From Steroidobacter gossypii (GTDB lineage Bacteria > Pseudomonadota > Gammaproteobacteria > Steroidobacterales > Steroidobacteraceae), in contig NZ_JAEVLS010000002.1 of the NCBI RefSeq assembly GCF_016801985.1, positions 682,001 through 746,000 of the forward strand: a stretch of DNA of 64,000 bases. Reading direction: 5' to 3'. The position numbers and the translations under genes were made by a program. Below, in pieces: positions 27,387 through 37,160 of the stretch (positions within the stretch are counted from its first letter, which is position 1; each line of letters starts with the position of its first letter). The notes beneath the pieces were generated by a model that ran no database searches, was not told the DNA's origin, and saw nothing but the letters and a program-made list of their open reading frames with translations.

Positions 27387-29150
27387 ATGGCACCTTCCGA
27401 TCGCGGCTCGAAGGCCCCCATTCCAGCCGACGCTTGGCAGACCTACAAACGCCTGATCGGTTACGTGCGTCCCCATCGCGGCATGTTCCTGCTGGGCATG
27501 CTGGGCGCCGTCGTGTTCTCGATCAGCATGGTGAGCTTCACCGCGTTCGCCAAGGTGTTCGGCGACGGCACCTTCGAGAATCGCGACCCACGCACCATCG
27601 TGTGGCTGCCGCTGGCGCTGATCGGCTTGTTCCTGCTGCGCGGGCTGGGCGATTTCACCCAGACGTACTGCATGGGCTATGTCGGCCGTCGCATCGTCAA
27701 GCGCCTGCGCGGTCAGATCTTCGAGCGCATCGTGCATCTGCCGATCGGCTTTTTCGATCGCAATTCGAGCAGCGTGATGCTGACCCGGCTGACCCACAAT
27801 GCCGAGCAGATCGGCCAGGCGGCTACCGATTCAGTGCTGATCACGCTGCGCGAGGCGCTGACCATCATCGGCTCCATCATCGCCTTGTTTTATTTCAATG
27901 CGCGCCTCGCCACCATCGCGCTGATCATGGGCCCGCTGGTGGCCTGGCTGATCGGCATCATCAACAAGAAATTCCGGCGCTACAGCCACCGCATTCAGGA
28001 TTCCATCGGCGATATCACGCGCATCGCCAAGGAAACATTGGAGGCGCCGCGCATCGTCAAGGTGTACAACGCCGAAGATTATCAAGTCGCGCAGTTCGAA
28101 GGCGTGAACGAGCACAATCGGCGCTCGTACATGCGCCTGGTGCTCACCAAGGGCCTGTCGAACCCGGTGGTGCAGATGGTCACGGCCACCGGCTCGGCCA
28201 TCGTGCTGTCGGTCGCCATCTCCGACGCCATCAACGGCCGCACCAGCATGGGCGATCTGCTGGCGTTCTTTGTCGCGCTGGTGGGCATCGCTCAGCCGCT
28301 GCGATCGCTGGTCGGCGTGTCGGGCCCTTTGCAGCAGGGCATTGCGGCCGGGCAGAGCATCTTCCAAGTGATCGATGAGCATCCCGAGCCGCCCGGCGGC
28401 GATCTGGTGGTCGAGCGCGCGCGCGGCGAAATCGAATATCGCCACGTTTATTTCTCGTACCCGATGGGCAAGGGCGTGGCGCTGCACGATGTGAGCCTGA
28501 AAGTCTCGCCAGGCGAGATCGTGGCCATCGTCGGCCGCACCGGCAGCGGCAAATCGACCGTGGTGAATCTGCTGCCACGGTTTTACGATATCGATTCGGG
28601 CAGCATCCTGATCGATGGCCACGAGCTGCGCGAATATCAGCTGCACAACCTGCGCGAGCAGATCGCCGTGGTCAGCCAGGAAGTGGTGCTGTTCAACGAT
28701 ACGATCCGCGCCAACATCGCATTCGGTCGCAACGTGACCGACGAGCAGATCGAGCGGGCCGCGCAGGCCGCGCTCGTCATGGAGTTCGTGAACCAGCTGC
28801 CGGCCGGTCTGGATACGATGGTCGGCGACCGCGGCGTGCTGCTGTCGGGCGGACAGAGACAGCGCATCTCCATCGCACGCGCCTTGCTCAAGGACGCGCC
28901 CATCCTGATTCTGGACGAAGCCATGTCGGCGCTCGACACCGAGTCCGAGCGCATCATTCAGGCGGCGCTGCAAGAGTTCATGCAAAACCGCACCACGCTG
29001 GTGATCGCGCATCGCCTGTCGACGGTGGAAAACGCCGACCGCATCCTGGTGGTCGAGGCGGGCAGGATCATCGAAAGCGGCACGCACGCCGAGCTGATCG
29101 CGCAGCAAGGCCAGTACGCGACGCTGCATCGGCTGCAGTTCAACGCCTGA
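27387..29150 (+). CDS. msbA: Lipid A export ABC transporter MsbA
   Basis: A 587-residue half-transporter: six membrane helices in residues about 20-320, then an ATPase domain with Walker A VGRTGSGKST, Q-loop region, signature LSGGQRQRISIARALL, Walker B ILILDEAMSALD, and the H-loop LVIAHRLSTVE. It flips core-lipid A across the inner membrane. ATG at 27387 lies 40 bp after exbD; no clear ribosome-binding site is visible. lpxK follows after 3 bp, the usual msbA-lpxK pair. Confidence 0.95.
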   Translation: MAPSDRGSKAPIPADAWQTYKRLIGYVRPHRGMFLLGMLGAVVFSISMVSFTAFAKVFGDGTFENRDPRTIVWLPLALIGLFLLRGLGDFTQTYCMGYVGRRIVKRLRGQIFERIVHLPIGFFDRNSSSVMLTRLTHNAEQIGQAATDSVLITLREALTIIGSIIALFYFNARLATIALIMGPLVAWLIGIINKKFRRYSHRIQDSIGDITRIAKETLEAPRIVKVYNAEDYQVAQFEGVNEHNRRSYMRLVLTKGLSNPVVQMVTATGSAIVLSVAISDAINGRTSMGDLLAFFVALVGIAQPLRSLVGVSGPLQQGIAAGQSIFQVIDEHPEPPGGDLVVERARGEIEYRHVYFSYPMGKGVALHDVSLKVSPGEIVAIVGRTGSGKSTVVNLLPRFYDIDSGSILIDGHELREYQLHNLREQIAVVSQEVVLFNDTIRANIAFGRNVTDEQIERAAQAALVMEFVNQLPAGLDTMVGDRGVLLSGGQRQRISIARALLKDAPILILDEAMSALDTESERIIQAALQEFMQNRTTLVIAHRLSTVENADRILVVEAGRIIESGTHAELIAQQGQYATLHRLQFNA

Positions 29151-29153
29151 GCA

Positions 29154-30191
29154 GTGGACGCTTTTCTCCAGCGAGTCTGGTACGAGCGCCGATCCCAGTG
29201 GTTCTCGCTGCTGGTGCTGCCGCTGTCCTGGTTGTTTGCCGTGATCGCAGGCCTGCGCCGCCTGGCGTATCGAAGAGGCTGGTCGCAGTCGTATCGCATG
29301 ACCCGTCCCGTCATTGTCGTGGGCAACATCACCGTTGGCGGCACGGGCAAAACTCCTCTGACAATCTGGCTGGCGGAGCAACTGCGCTCGCGAGGTTTGC
29401 GCGTTGGCATCGTGCTGCGTGGTTATGGAGGCACGTCGACACAGTGGCCTCGCGATGTCGCTGAGCACACTGCGGCCGATGAAGTCGGCGATGAGGCGGT
29501 TTTGCTGGCGCAGCGAACTGGAGCGGTGGTGGTGGCGGGGCCGGATCGGGTCGCGGACGCGGAGCGCGCTATCGAACTGGGCGCGCAGGTCGTCCTTTGT
29601 GACGACGGCTTGCAGCACTATCGACTGGCGCGCGATCTGGAGATTGCCGTTATCGATGAGCAGCGTGGCTTGGGTAACGGTCGGTTGCTGCCCTCGGGGC
29701 CACTGCGTGAGCCCGCAAAGCGGCTGGGCAGCGTCGATGTGAAAGTTTTGACCCGGCGTGCTCGAAACAATCGTCCGTCGACATCGTTTCCGAATGCGGT
29801 CATTGCCACTCCGGTGCTCGGGGATGCCGTGTCGCTGGGCACCGGCGAACGCCGCTCGTTGCAAACTTTCGTCGGCACACGCGTGCACGCCATCGCCGGC
29901 ATCGGCAATCCTCGGGCGTTTTTCGATGCGTTGTCGGAGCTGGGCTTGACCGTGGATGCGCACCCGTTGCCGGACCATGCGCGGCTGACTGTTGCCGACC
30001 TCGCATTCCCGGATGGCGGACCAGTGCTAATGACCGAGAAGGATGCAGTAAAATGCCGCTCCGGGGCCGACGCTGCGGGGCTCGCGAACTGCTGGGCCGT
30101 GCGCCTGGACGTTGCGATGAGCGAAGCCGACGCGCAAGCCATCCATCGACTGCTCGATCGCGTGCTCGCGACCGGCGGTCCTCTCAAGTGA
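29154..30191 (+). CDS. lpxK: Tetraacyldisaccharide 4'-kinase
   Basis: A 345-residue membrane-associated kinase that adds the 4'-phosphate to the lipid A disaccharide. The P-loop is [19 protein letters not shown] at about residues 50-68. The N-terminal hydrophobic helix ([18 protein letters not shown]) anchors it to the membrane. Other family segments include [16 protein letters not shown]-like residues ([14 protein letters not shown]) and [11 protein letters not shown]. Start is GTG at 29154. It lies between msbA and trm112, as in other gammaproteobacteria. Confidence 0.95.
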   Translation: MDAFLQRVWYERRSQWFSLLVLPLSWLFAVIAGLRRLAYRRGWSQSYRMTRPVIVVGNITVGGTGKTPLTIWLAEQLRSRGLRVGIVLRGYGGTSTQWPRDVAEHTAADEVGDEAVLLAQRTGAVVVAGPDRVADAERAIELGAQVVLCDDGLQHYRLARDLEIAVIDEQRGLGNGRLLPSGPLREPAKRLGSVDVKVLTRRARNNRPSTSFPNAVIATPVLGDAVSLGTGERRSLQTFVGTRVHAIAGIGNPRAFFDALSELGLTVDAHPLPDHARLTVADLAFPDGGPVLMTEKDAVKCRSGADAAGLANCWAVRLDVAMSEADAQAIHRLLDRVLATGGPLK

Positions 30192-30202
30192 CCGGAGCGT
30201 CC

Positions 30203-30391
30203 ATGGACTCCAAATTGCTCGACATTCTGGCCTGTCCGCTGTGCAAGGGGCCCTTGCAGTATGCGAAGGCCCAGCAGCTGCTGATCTGCCGCGCCGATCG
30301 GCTGGCTTATCCGATTCGCGACGGCATTCCCGTCATGCTCGAAGACGAGGCGCGCACGCTCGAACCCATGGATCCTCTGCTGAAGGATTGA
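30203..30391 (+). CDS. Trm112/YcaR family small protein
   Basis: A 62-residue protein with the motif [14 protein letters not shown] at residues about 5-18 and [20 protein letters not shown], the typical YcaR/Trm112 fold. In eukaryotes Trm112 activates methyltransferases; the bacterial partner is not known. ATG at 30203 with GGAG upstream. It is fixed between lpxK and kdsB in gammaproteobacteria. Only one CPxC pair is present, which is common in the bacterial type. Confidence 0.92.
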   Translation: MDSKLLDILACPLCKGPLQYAKAQQLLICRADRLAYPIRDGIPVMLEDEARTLEPMDPLLKD

Positions 30392-30392
30392 T

Positions 30393-31160
30393 GTGAGCTT
30401 CAAAGTCGTGATTCCGGCGCGCTACGCGTCGGCTCGATTGCCTGCCAAACCGCTGCTGGATATCGGTGGGCGGCCGATGATCCAGTGGGTCATCGAGGCG
30501 GCGTTGAAAAGCGGCGCGGACGAAGTGCTGGTCGCCACCGACGATGAGCGTATCGCGGCTGCGGCGGTTCATCCTGATTCTCGTCTGATGACGGTCATGA
30601 CGAGCCCGAATCATCTTTCGGGCACCGATCGCATCGCCGAGGTCGCCCACCTGCGCGGTTGGGATGAGCGGACCATCGTCGTCAACGTGCAGGGCGACGA
30701 GCCACTGTTGCCGCCGGGATTGGTGGGGCAGGCCGCCGACTTGCTGGCGCGGCACGAAGATGCCGACATCGCCACGCTGTCGACCCCGGTGACGAGCCTG
30801 CATGAGTTTCTGGATCCCAACGTGGTCAAGGTCGTGACAGCGCAAAACGGCACGGCGCTGTATTTCAGTCGCGCACCCATCCCATGGACACGCGACGGTG
30901 CGCCCCAGGGTTTGAGCAGTCAGACGATTTTCGCGGGCGCGCAACGTCACTTGGGTATCTATGCGTATCGAGTGGATGCGTTACAGCGCGTGACCGCGTT
31001 GCAGCCCGGCGAACTGGAGCTCACGGAGAAGCTTGAACAGCTGCGCGCTTTGCAGGCCGGGATGAAGCTCGTGGTGGCTGCCGCCTCCGTGCCGCCGCCG
31101 GCAGGCGTGGATACGGAGAGCGATTTGATCCGCGTGCGTGCCGTGCTCGGAGTCGGCTGA
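30393..31160 (+). CDS. kdsB: 3-deoxy-manno-octulosonate cytidylyltransferase
   Basis: A 255-residue enzyme that activates Kdo as CMP-Kdo for LPS core synthesis. Motifs VIPARYASARLPAKPL, LVATDDERI and VNVQGDEPLLP are intact, as is the C-terminal ELTEKLEQLRAL. The start is GTG at 30393, immediately after the trm112 stop. A small gene of unknown function converges on its 3' end 9 bp downstream. Confidence 0.96.
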   Translation: MSFKVVIPARYASARLPAKPLLDIGGRPMIQWVIEAALKSGADEVLVATDDERIAAAAVHPDSRLMTVMTSPNHLSGTDRIAEVAHLRGWDERTIVVNVQGDEPLLPPGLVGQAADLLARHEDADIATLSTPVTSLHEFLDPNVVKVVTAQNGTALYFSRAPIPWTRDGAPQGLSSQTIFAGAQRHLGIYAYRVDALQRVTALQPGELELTEKLEQLRALQAGMKLVVAAASVPPPAGVDTESDLIRVRAVLGVG

Positions 31161-31169
31161 TTTGTGATG

Positions 31170-31370
31170 TCACTTTTGAGGCGCGCCGTTGGCGACCTTG
31201 GTGAGCTCGGAATGGTGCGCGGTCTCCAACACGTCGCTGTCCCAGCGGACCAGTAGATAACCCAGGTCCATCAGTCGCAGCACGGTACCGTCAGGAAATT
31301 CAGGACGCCGCTGCGCACGCACCCGATCGCCTTCCGCGAAGTCATGTTTTGAAGTGGGCACTCGAGTCAT
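31170..31370 (-). CDS. Small protein of unknown function, SH3-like
   Basis: A 66-residue protein (MTRVPTSKHDF, then GDRVRAQRRPEFPDGTVLRLMDLGYLLVRWDSD). The alternation of short strands with G-x-V and L-V-R-W-D resembles a small SH3/KOW- or Tudor-like barrel, as in several RNA-binding and ribosome-associated modules, but I recognise no family. It is antisense to the kdsB-ptp spacing and convergent with kdsB. No clear ribosome-binding site is visible. The coding call rests on plausible composition and a complete frame, so it is moderate. Confidence 0.55.
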   Translation of the reverse strand: MTRVPTSKHDFAEGDRVRAQRRPEFPDGTVLRLMDLGYLLVRWDSDVLETAHHSELTKVANGAPQK

Positions 31371-31483
31371 CGGATTGGAAGTTCGCGTTCTTGTACGCAG
31401 CCCCTGGAAGGTCGCCCATGAGCATTTCCGACTAGGGGAGCGACTACAATGTCCGCAGCACTCGGCACCAGGCCAGGAGCATC

Positions 31484-31975
31484 ATGGCAACACGTAGCGT
31501 CACGCGCATTCTCTTCTGTTGCATGGGAAATATCTGCCGCTCGCCTACCGCGGAGGGGGTGTTTCGGCAGGTGCTCGCCACGGAAGCGCCGGATTTGCAG
31601 ATCGAGATCGACTCGGCGGGCACGCACGATTATCACGTCGGCTCGCCGCCGGATCGTCGCGCCATCGAGGCGGCGAGGCGGCGGGGGATCGACTTGTCAC
31701 AACTGCGCGCAAGGATGGTCGCAGTCGATGATTTCGCTCACTACGATTTGATCCTGGCGATGGACGAGGACAACTTGCTCGAGTTGCGGCGGCGCGCGCC
31801 GGCGGCTCATCGCGAGCGCATTCGTCTGATGATGGAGTTCGCGCCGCAGGCCAGTTCGCGGTATGTGCCCGATCCATACTACGGCGGCGCGCAGGGCTTC
31901 GAAGAGGTGTTGGATCTGTTGGAAGAGGCGGCGCGCGGGCTGGTGTCGGAGCTGCGCTCGATGCATCGGTCCTGA
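31484..31975 (+). CDS. Low-molecular-weight protein-tyrosine phosphatase
   Basis: A 163-residue phosphatase with the active-site loop CMGNICRS (nucleophile C13, R19, S20) and the distal acid motif DPYYGG near residue 129. The gene lies between kdsB and rne, as the ptp gene does in Pseudomonas (there with murB between). LMW phosphatases act on tyrosine kinases of exopolysaccharide synthesis or on other phosphorylated targets; none is adjacent here. ATG at 31484. Its 3' end is closed by a bidirectional terminator shared with rne. Confidence 0.93.
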   Translation: MATRSVTRILFCCMGNICRSPTAEGVFRQVLATEAPDLQIEIDSAGTHDYHVGSPPDRRAIEAARRRGIDLSQLRARMVAVDDFAHYDLILAMDEDNLLELRRRAPAAHRERIRLMMEFAPQASSRYVPDPYYGGAQGFEEVLDLLEEAARGLVSELRSMHRS

Positions 31976-31990
31976 ACAAACTCGGCGGCT

Positions 31991-32028
31991 AACAAAAAGG
32001 GCCGGCGGTTGCCCGTCGGCCCTTTGTT
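31991..32028. terminator. Bidirectional intrinsic terminator between ptp and rne
   Basis: The arms AAGGGCCGGCGG and CCGTCGGCCCTTTG pair around a TTGC loop, flanked by AACAAA on the left and TTTGTT on the right. Read rightward the stem is followed by TTTGTTAG, and read leftward by TTTTTGTT, so it can end both the convergent phosphatase gene and rne. Confidence 0.85.
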
Positions 32029-32045
32029 AGATCGAGCAGGATCGA

Positions 32046-34883
32046 CTACTCCTCGCGGCGAGTGCCGGATGGGCCGCCCCCCCACGAGCTGCTACTGCTG
32101 CTCGGCGTAGAGCTCCACACCGTGTACTTCTCACCACCGCTGGACGCGGCGGAAGCGTGTGCTTCCGGTTCGCGCTTCGGCGGCGGAGGAGAGGACTCGC
32201 TCGCGTGCTCGCGCGGCTGCGCTTGCTCACGAGGGGCGGCATGATCCCGAGATGCCGTTTGTTCCCGAGGCGCCGCATGGTCCCGAGACTGTGCATGTTC
32301 GCGCGGCGCGTCCGACCGGGTCTGCGATGCTTCTGATCGAGCCTGCTGTGATCCTTCCGGGCGAGGCTGCACGTCCGAACGAGGTTGAGGCTGAGCATCC
32401 GGGCGAGATTGCGCATCAGAACGGGGCTGCTGCGCTTCCGAGCGAGGCTGTGCGTCCGAGCGGGGCTGTGTATCCGAACGCGATTCCGAGCGGGGCTGCT
32501 GTGGCGCTTCGGAGCGCGGCTGCGAGTCGGACCGGCTCGGTGCGGAGCTGCCGCCGAAATCGCCACCACTTCTGCCGCCGCTGCTGAACTCGCGAGGCGC
32601 AGAGGAAACATTGTCGCTGGGTGCGCCACCGCCCTGAGCCTGACCTTCGTCACCCTGGCCGCCTACGGCACCATCTTCACCGCCACGACCGCGACCACGG
32701 CGACGCCGGCCGCGACGACCCCGACCGCCGCGCTCGCCACGCTCGCCGGAGCGCTCACCGCGATCACCGGAGCGTTGCGCATCGCCTGCGGCGGCGGCAG
32801 CAGCGGCCGGAGCACCATCAGCCGATGCTGATGCCGGCGCCGCGGCAGCCTGGGCGCGCTGTGGCTGTTGCTGCTTTGCCTGCTGTTGTGAACGACCGCC
32901 GTCATGGCGACCGCCCTCAGCCGCATGTTCGCGCGGCTTGCGATCCTGTCGTTGCTGATGACCGCCGCCGTCCCGGCGCGCTTCCTGCGCGGGCTTCTCC
33001 GCACGCTGCTCCTGCTTCTCGTGCTTGCCTCCGCGATCACGATCTCGACCGCGTTGATGATCGCGATCGCCACGATCACGGCCACGACGGCTGTCGCCTC
33101 GATCACGACGTTGATCGGTGCGCCGCGGACTTTCGCGCCGCGCGGGCTCAGGCGCCGGCGGCGTACCGGTGCCGAAGAAGAAGCGCCACAACTTGACGAA
33201 AATGCCAATCTGCTCGGCCGGCTTCGGCGGCGGAGCGATGGTGGTCTCCATCGCAATCGTGGGCGGCGGCGGAACCGAGGGCACCGTCGAAGTCACCACG
33301 GCTGGAGCCGCTGCGACGGCGCGCTCTTCGCGCCTCGCGATCTCTTCTGCCGACGGTTGCGGCGCGACTGGAATCTGATGGCTGATGGCGGAATTTTCCG
33401 GCAGGTTCGCCTCGTCATCGCGCACGCGGCGGATCTCGTACGCCGGCGTTTCCAGGTACTTGTTCGGCACCATCACGACCTGCACCGCGCTCTTGTGCTC
33501 GATGTTGTTGAGCCACTCACGCTTCTCGTTCATGAGATACGTGGCGACTTCCACCGGCAGTTGTGCAATGACTTTGACGGTGCGGTCCTTGCGAGCTTCC
33601 TCGCCGATCAGGCGCAACAGCGCCAGGGCCAGCGAGTCGACGCTGCGAATCGAACCCATGCCGTTACAGCGCGGGCAGTTGATGCTGGCGGACTCGCCGA
33701 TCGACGGACGCAGGCGCTGACGGGACAGCTCGAGCAGGCCGAAGCGAGAGATCCTCCCGATCTGAATACGCGCGCGATCCTGCTTGACGGCGTCACGCAG
33801 GCGATCTTCCACGGCGCGCTGATTCTTCTGCGACTCCATGTCGATGAAGTCGATGACGATCAGACCGCCGAGGTCGCGCAGTCGCAGCTGACGCGCAATT
33901 TCGTCGGCAGCTTCGAGGTTGGTGTTGAGCGCCGTGGTTTCGATATCCGTGCCGCGCGTCGCGCGGGCGGAGTTGATGTCGATGGCGACCAGCGCTTCGG
34001 TAGGGTCGATGACGATCGAGCCGCCCGAGGGCAGGTTGACCTTGTGAGAGTGCGCCGACTCGATCTGGTTCTCGATCTGGAAGCGCGTGAACAGCGGCAC
34101 GCTGTCTTCGTAGAACTTCAGCTTGCGCAACCCGGCGGGCATGAAGCGCTGCATGTACTGCTGCGCCTCGGCGTAGATCTCCTGGTTGTCGATCAGGATC
34201 TCGCCGATGTCGTCGGACAGATAATCGCGCAGCGCGCGGATGATGGCCTTGGATTCCTGATAGATCAGGAACGGGGCAGGCTTGCCTTCGGCGGCCTGGG
34301 CCACCGCGTTCCAGACTTCCTTGAGATTGTCCAGATCCCACTGCAGCTCTTCGGCCGAGCGACCGACGCCGGCGGTGCGCACGATGGCGCCCATGCCTTC
34401 GGGAATCTGCACCTGGTCGAGCGCTTCACGCAGCTGCTCGCGATCTTCGCCTTCGATCCGGCGCGACACGCCGCCGGCGCGGGCATTGTTCGGCATCAGC
34501 ACCAGGAAGCGCCCGGCGAGGCTGATGAAAGTGGTGAGCGCGGCGCCCTTGTTGCCGCGTTCTTCCTTTTCGACCTGGACGATGATTTCCTGACCTTCGC
34601 TCAACAGGTCGCGGATGTTGCCGCGGCCGCCGGGCGACTGGCCGTCCTTGAAATACTCGCGGGAGACTTCCTTCAGCGGCAGGAAACCGTGGCGCTCGGC
34701 GCCGTAGTCGACGAAGCAGGCCTCCAGGCTGGGCTCGACGCGAGTGATGCGTCCTTTATAGACGTTCGCTTTCTTTTGTTCCCGGGACGGGACTTCTACA
34801 TCCAGATCGTAAATTCGTTGTCCATCAACCAGTGCGACGCGCAACTCCTCTTCCTGAGTCGCGTTGACTAACATTCTCTTCAT
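32046..34883 (-). CDS. rne: Ribonuclease E
   Basis: A 945-residue endoribonuclease. The catalytic half has the S1 domain ([32 protein letters not shown]), the DNase I-like segment with [14 protein letters not shown] (metal-binding Asp) and the Zn-link CPRCNGMG. The C-terminal half, from about residue 500, is a disordered degradosome scaffold: Arg-rich RNA-binding tracts ([17 protein letters not shown]), then Pro/Arg/Ser repeats, ending in an isolated GEKYTVWSS motif. It initiates mRNA decay and rRNA/tRNA maturation. The ATG at 34883 is preceded by a leader of about 415 nt, consistent with autoregulation, and it is divergent from rluC as in E. coli. Confidence 0.96.
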   Translation of the reverse strand: MKRMLVNATQEEELRVALVDGQRIYDLDVEVPSREQKKANVYKGRITRVEPSLEACFVDYGAERHGFLPLKEVSREYFKDGQSPGGRGNIRDLLSEGQEIIVQVEKEERGNKGAALTTFISLAGRFLVLMPNNARAGGVSRRIEGEDREQLREALDQVQIPEGMGAIVRTAGVGRSAEELQWDLDNLKEVWNAVAQAAEGKPAPFLIYQESKAIIRALRDYLSDDIGEILIDNQEIYAEAQQYMQRFMPAGLRKLKFYEDSVPLFTRFQIENQIESAHSHKVNLPSGGSIVIDPTEALVAIDINSARATRGTDIETTALNTNLEAADEIARQLRLRDLGGLIVIDFIDMESQKNQRAVEDRLRDAVKQDRARIQIGRISRFGLLELSRQRLRPSIGESASINCPRCNGMGSIRSVDSLALALLRLIGEEARKDRTVKVIAQLPVEVATYLMNEKREWLNNIEHKSAVQVVMVPNKYLETPAYEIRRVRDDEANLPENSAISHQIPVAPQPSAEEIARREERAVAAAPAVVTSTVPSVPPPPTIAMETTIAPPPKPAEQIGIFVKLWRFFFGTGTPPAPEPARRESPRRTDQRRDRGDSRRGRDRGDRDHQRGRDRDRGGKHEKQEQRAEKPAQEARRDGGGHQQRQDRKPREHAAEGGRHDGGRSQQQAKQQQPQRAQAAAAPASASADGAPAAAAAAAGDAQRSGDRGERSGERGERGGRGRRGRRRRGRGRGGEDGAVGGQGDEGQAQGGGAPSDNVSSAPREFSSGGRSGGDFGGSSAPSRSDSQPRSEAPQQPRSESRSDTQPRSDAQPRSEAQQPRSDAQSRPDAQPQPRSDVQPRPEGSQQARSEASQTRSDAPREHAQSRDHAAPREQTASRDHAAPREQAQPREHASESSPPPPKREPEAHASAASSGGEKYTVWSSTPSSSSSSWGGGPSGTRREE
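32202..32525 (-). repeat. Degenerate in-frame repeats in the RNase E scaffold
   Basis: The DNA here encodes two families of short repeats: [12 protein letters not shown]-like heptads (at least seven near-copies) and [19 protein letters not shown] units (three to four copies). The tract is rich in Arg, Gln, Ser, Asp and Pro and is certainly disordered. Copy number probably differs among strains by slippage or recombination. Confidence 0.75.
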
Positions 34884-35385
34884 GAGGCCCTTCTAAGGAT
34901 TCGAAAAGGGCCGGGCGAGCACGCACGGCGGGCGCGAGCCATGGAGGCAGAAACGGGCGATCGGGGAATGTCTTCATCCGATGTTGCCAGCGCGGCCCCC
35001 TGATGTGACCGGGGAAATCCGGCGCGTTTTTTATCCTGTCGCTTTGGCGGTCCCGCACGGTGAGCGTGGGCGGTCGACCCGGAATACGAGGTGCGTCATT
35101 CCGGCATCGCCGTTCGCGCGGCCGAGCGATGGTCTGCGACCCTGTCCGGACTCAAGCAGGCAGGTCTGAGCAGAACCAACTAAGATGCGGCGCCCTTCGG
35201 TTCGAAGCGAAGCCTTCGGAGCACCGCGTATCGGTACGCGTGCGTGCGAGACCGATCGGTGTCTGGATCTGTGTCGGTACGCGCGCGGACCTGAAATCGT
35301 CGCGGAACATATCACAGGCAAAAGGTCCAATCAATGGTCAATCAATAGGTTACGAGCGCTTCCCAAGCCGACGCGATAAAGCCAC
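34884..35385. other. Divergent rne/rluC intergenic region, long rne leader
   Basis: A 502-bp gap with no credible gene on either strand; open frames crossing it are shadows with poor composition. It holds a candidate rne promoter at 35306-35334 and so a leader RNA of about 415 nt on the minus strand. E. coli rne has a 361-nt leader that binds RNase E and mediates feedback; whether the same structures exist here was not determined. The rluC promoter must also lie here but I cannot place it. Confidence 0.7.
35306..35334 (-). promoter_or_regulatory. Candidate sigma-70 promoter for rne
   Basis: On the minus strand TTGATT (-35) and TATGTT (-10) are 17 bp apart, and the -10 is preceded by TG one base away (extended -10). 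Each hexamer matches consensus at four of six positions. Predicted start near 35299. Confidence 0.55.
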
Positions 35386-36405
35386 ATGTCCAGGTCCGTT
35401 CCCACCGACTCTCGCCTCGATAAAACCCCTGCGTCCGCCAGCGCCACCGGCACGGGTGTCAGCTATGTGGAGGCCGGCGAGGGCGAGGCCGGGCAGCGCA
35501 TCGACAACTTTCTGAGCCGTATTTTGAAGGATGTGCCGCGCAGCCTGGTGTATCGGATATTGCGCACCGGTGAAGTGCGCGTGAACGGCAAACGCGCCAA
35601 GCCCGAGCATCGCTTGGCGCCGGGCGATCGAATTCGGCTGCCACCCCTGCAGCGAAAAACGGACGAGCAGCGCGCCGCCGAGCGCAGCGCTCCTTCGCGC
35701 TCACTGCGTGATTTCGTCAGCGGCGCAATCATTCACGAGGACCGCGATCTCATCGTCGTCAACAAGCCCGCCGGCGTCGCGGTTCATGGCGGCAGCGGGC
35801 TCAGCGCCGGCGTCATCGAGGCTCTGCGCGCCACGCATCCGGAACTGAAAGAGCTGGAACTGGTGCATCGACTCGACCGCGACACCAGCGGCGTGCTGTT
35901 GGTGGCCAAGCGCAGGGCGGTGTTGCGCGAATTGCATGCGCTGCTTCGAGAGCGCGACATGGAGAAACGTTATCTCGCGCTGGTGGTGGGACGTTGGCCG
36001 TTTGGCGCCAAGACCATCGATCTGCCGCTGAAGACCAATTTGAAACAGGGCGGTGAGCGCGTGGTGCGCGTTCATGCCGACGGTCAGCAGGCCATCACCA
36101 CGTTCAAGCCGCTTCAGCACTTCGGCAAACTGGCCACTTTGCTGGATATTTCCTTGGGCACCGGCCGCACTCATCAGATTCGCGTGCATGCGGCGCACGC
36201 CGGGCATCCAGTCGCGGGCGATGAGAAGTACGGCGATCGCGAGCGCGACGCGAAGCTGAAGCCGTTCGGATTGAACCGCATGTTCTTACATGCACACTCG
36301 CTGACCTTCGAGCGCAAGGGTGCCAAGCCGTTCTCCGTCAGCGCGCCGCCACCGCCCGACTGGCAGGCGGTGATCGATAAGCTGAAGCAGGGGCTCAAGA
36401 GCTAG
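35386..36405 (+). CDS. rluC: 23S rRNA pseudouridine synthase RluC
   Basis: A 339-residue RluA-family enzyme that modifies U955, U2504 and U2580 of 23S rRNA in E. coli. An S4 RNA-binding domain spans about residues 40-95 (IDNFLSRILKDVPRSLVYRIL, VRVNGKRAK), and the catalytic Asp is in ELVHRLDRDTSGVLLVAK. The C-terminal part has GRTHQIRVHAAHAGHPVAGDEKYG. ATG at 35386. It is divergent from rne, the E. coli and Pseudomonas arrangement, which favours RluC over its paralogue RluD. Confidence 0.95.
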   Translation: MSRSVPTDSRLDKTPASASATGTGVSYVEAGEGEAGQRIDNFLSRILKDVPRSLVYRILRTGEVRVNGKRAKPEHRLAPGDRIRLPPLQRKTDEQRAAERSAPSRSLRDFVSGAIIHEDRDLIVVNKPAGVAVHGGSGLSAGVIEALRATHPELKELELVHRLDRDTSGVLLVAKRRAVLRELHALLRERDMEKRYLALVVGRWPFGAKTIDLPLKTNLKQGGERVVRVHADGQQAITTFKPLQHFGKLATLLDISLGTGRTHQIRVHAAHAGHPVAGDEKYGDRERDAKLKPFGLNRMFLHAHSLTFERKGAKPFSVSAPPPPDWQAVIDKLKQGLKS

Positions 36406-36408
36406 CCG

Positions 36409-36437
36409 GCGTACACGCGCGCTGCGCGCGTGTACGC
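36409..36437. terminator. Perfect 13-bp hairpin between convergent rluC and maf
   Basis: GCGTACACGCGCG and its exact complement flank a CTG loop, 3 bp after the rluC stop and 9 bp before the maf stop. No T-tract follows on either side, so it could act as a bidirectional RNA-stabilising 3' hairpin or weak terminator. Confidence 0.65.
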
Positions 36438-36446
36438 AGGGGCTTG

Positions 36447-37052
36447 TCACGGAAGGTCGAAGCCGTTTTTTCTCAACGCGCCGGCCAGCCAGATCAGCGG
36501 CAGGCCAATCAGCGCCGTGGGATCCTGCGATTCGATGCGGTTGAACAGCGCCACGCCGAGCGACTCCACCTTGAAGCCGCCGGCGCAGTCATAGGGCTTG
36601 TCGCGCGCGACGTATCTTTTGATCTCATCCTCGTTGAGCTGCCGGAAATGCACGGTGGTCAGATCGACGTGACTGAGATGGGTGGTCTCGGCGGTGTTGA
36701 TGACATGCACGGCGGTGTGGAACACCACGCGCTGACTGCTGAGGGATTTCAGTTGCGCAATGGCCCGCTCGCCGGAGCCGGGTTTGCCCAGCACGTCCCG
36801 GCCGCACAGGGCCAGCTGGTCCGAGCCGATGATCAGGCTATTGGTATGACGACGGGCGACCGCCTCGGCCTTGGCCCGGGCCAATCGCTGCACCAGGTCG
36901 ACCGCCAACTCGCCCGGCAGCGGCTCCTCGTCCACATTCGAGGCCGCCACCGTGAAAGGAATACCCAGCCGTTCCAGCAGTTGCCGGCGATAGCTGGAGG
37001 TGGAAGCGAGCACCAGCCGGAGCCCGGAGGAGGGGGGCACGGGGGTGCTCAT
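36447..37052 (-). CDS. Maf-family nucleotide pyrophosphatase (YceF type)
   Basis: A 201-residue Maf protein with the N-terminal LVLASTSSYRRQLLERLGIPF, the catalytic segment IIGSDQLALCGRDVLGKPG and RDKPYDCAGGFKVES. The S-Y-R-R form and the position beside rluC, yceD, rpmF and plsX match E. coli YceF, which hydrolyses m7GTP to clear modified nucleotides. The ATG at 37052 is chosen because homology starts there; upstream frame is spurious. It is divergent from yceD. Confidence 0.92.
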   Translation of the reverse strand: MSTPVPPSSGLRLVLASTSSYRRQLLERLGIPFTVAASNVDEEPLPGELAVDLVQRLARAKAEAVARRHTNSLIIGSDQLALCGRDVLGKPGSGERAIAQLKSLSSQRVVFHTAVHVINTAETTHLSHVDLTTVHFRQLNEDEIKRYVARDKPYDCAGGFKVESLGVALFNRIESQDPTALIGLPLIWLAGALRKNGFDLP

Positions 37053-37160
37053 GGCCGGCGCTCCAGGCGCCCGCCACGGGCCGGCCTCGGTGAATCCATG
37101 AATCCGTTCACGTCCCGGATTACAAGCTGTGAGAAAACAAACATTTACGCCTTTCTTTTT

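Noticed and set aside
32904-34871. Long plus-strand open frame (655 codons) opposite rne
   Set aside because: A shadow of the high-GC rne gene; low-complexity content and no known domain, while the minus strand encodes RNase E in full.
35160-35260. Possible tRNA-like TTCGAAGC segment in the rne-rluC gap
   Set aside because: No acceptor, D or anticodon arms can be fitted; only a chance T-loop-like string.
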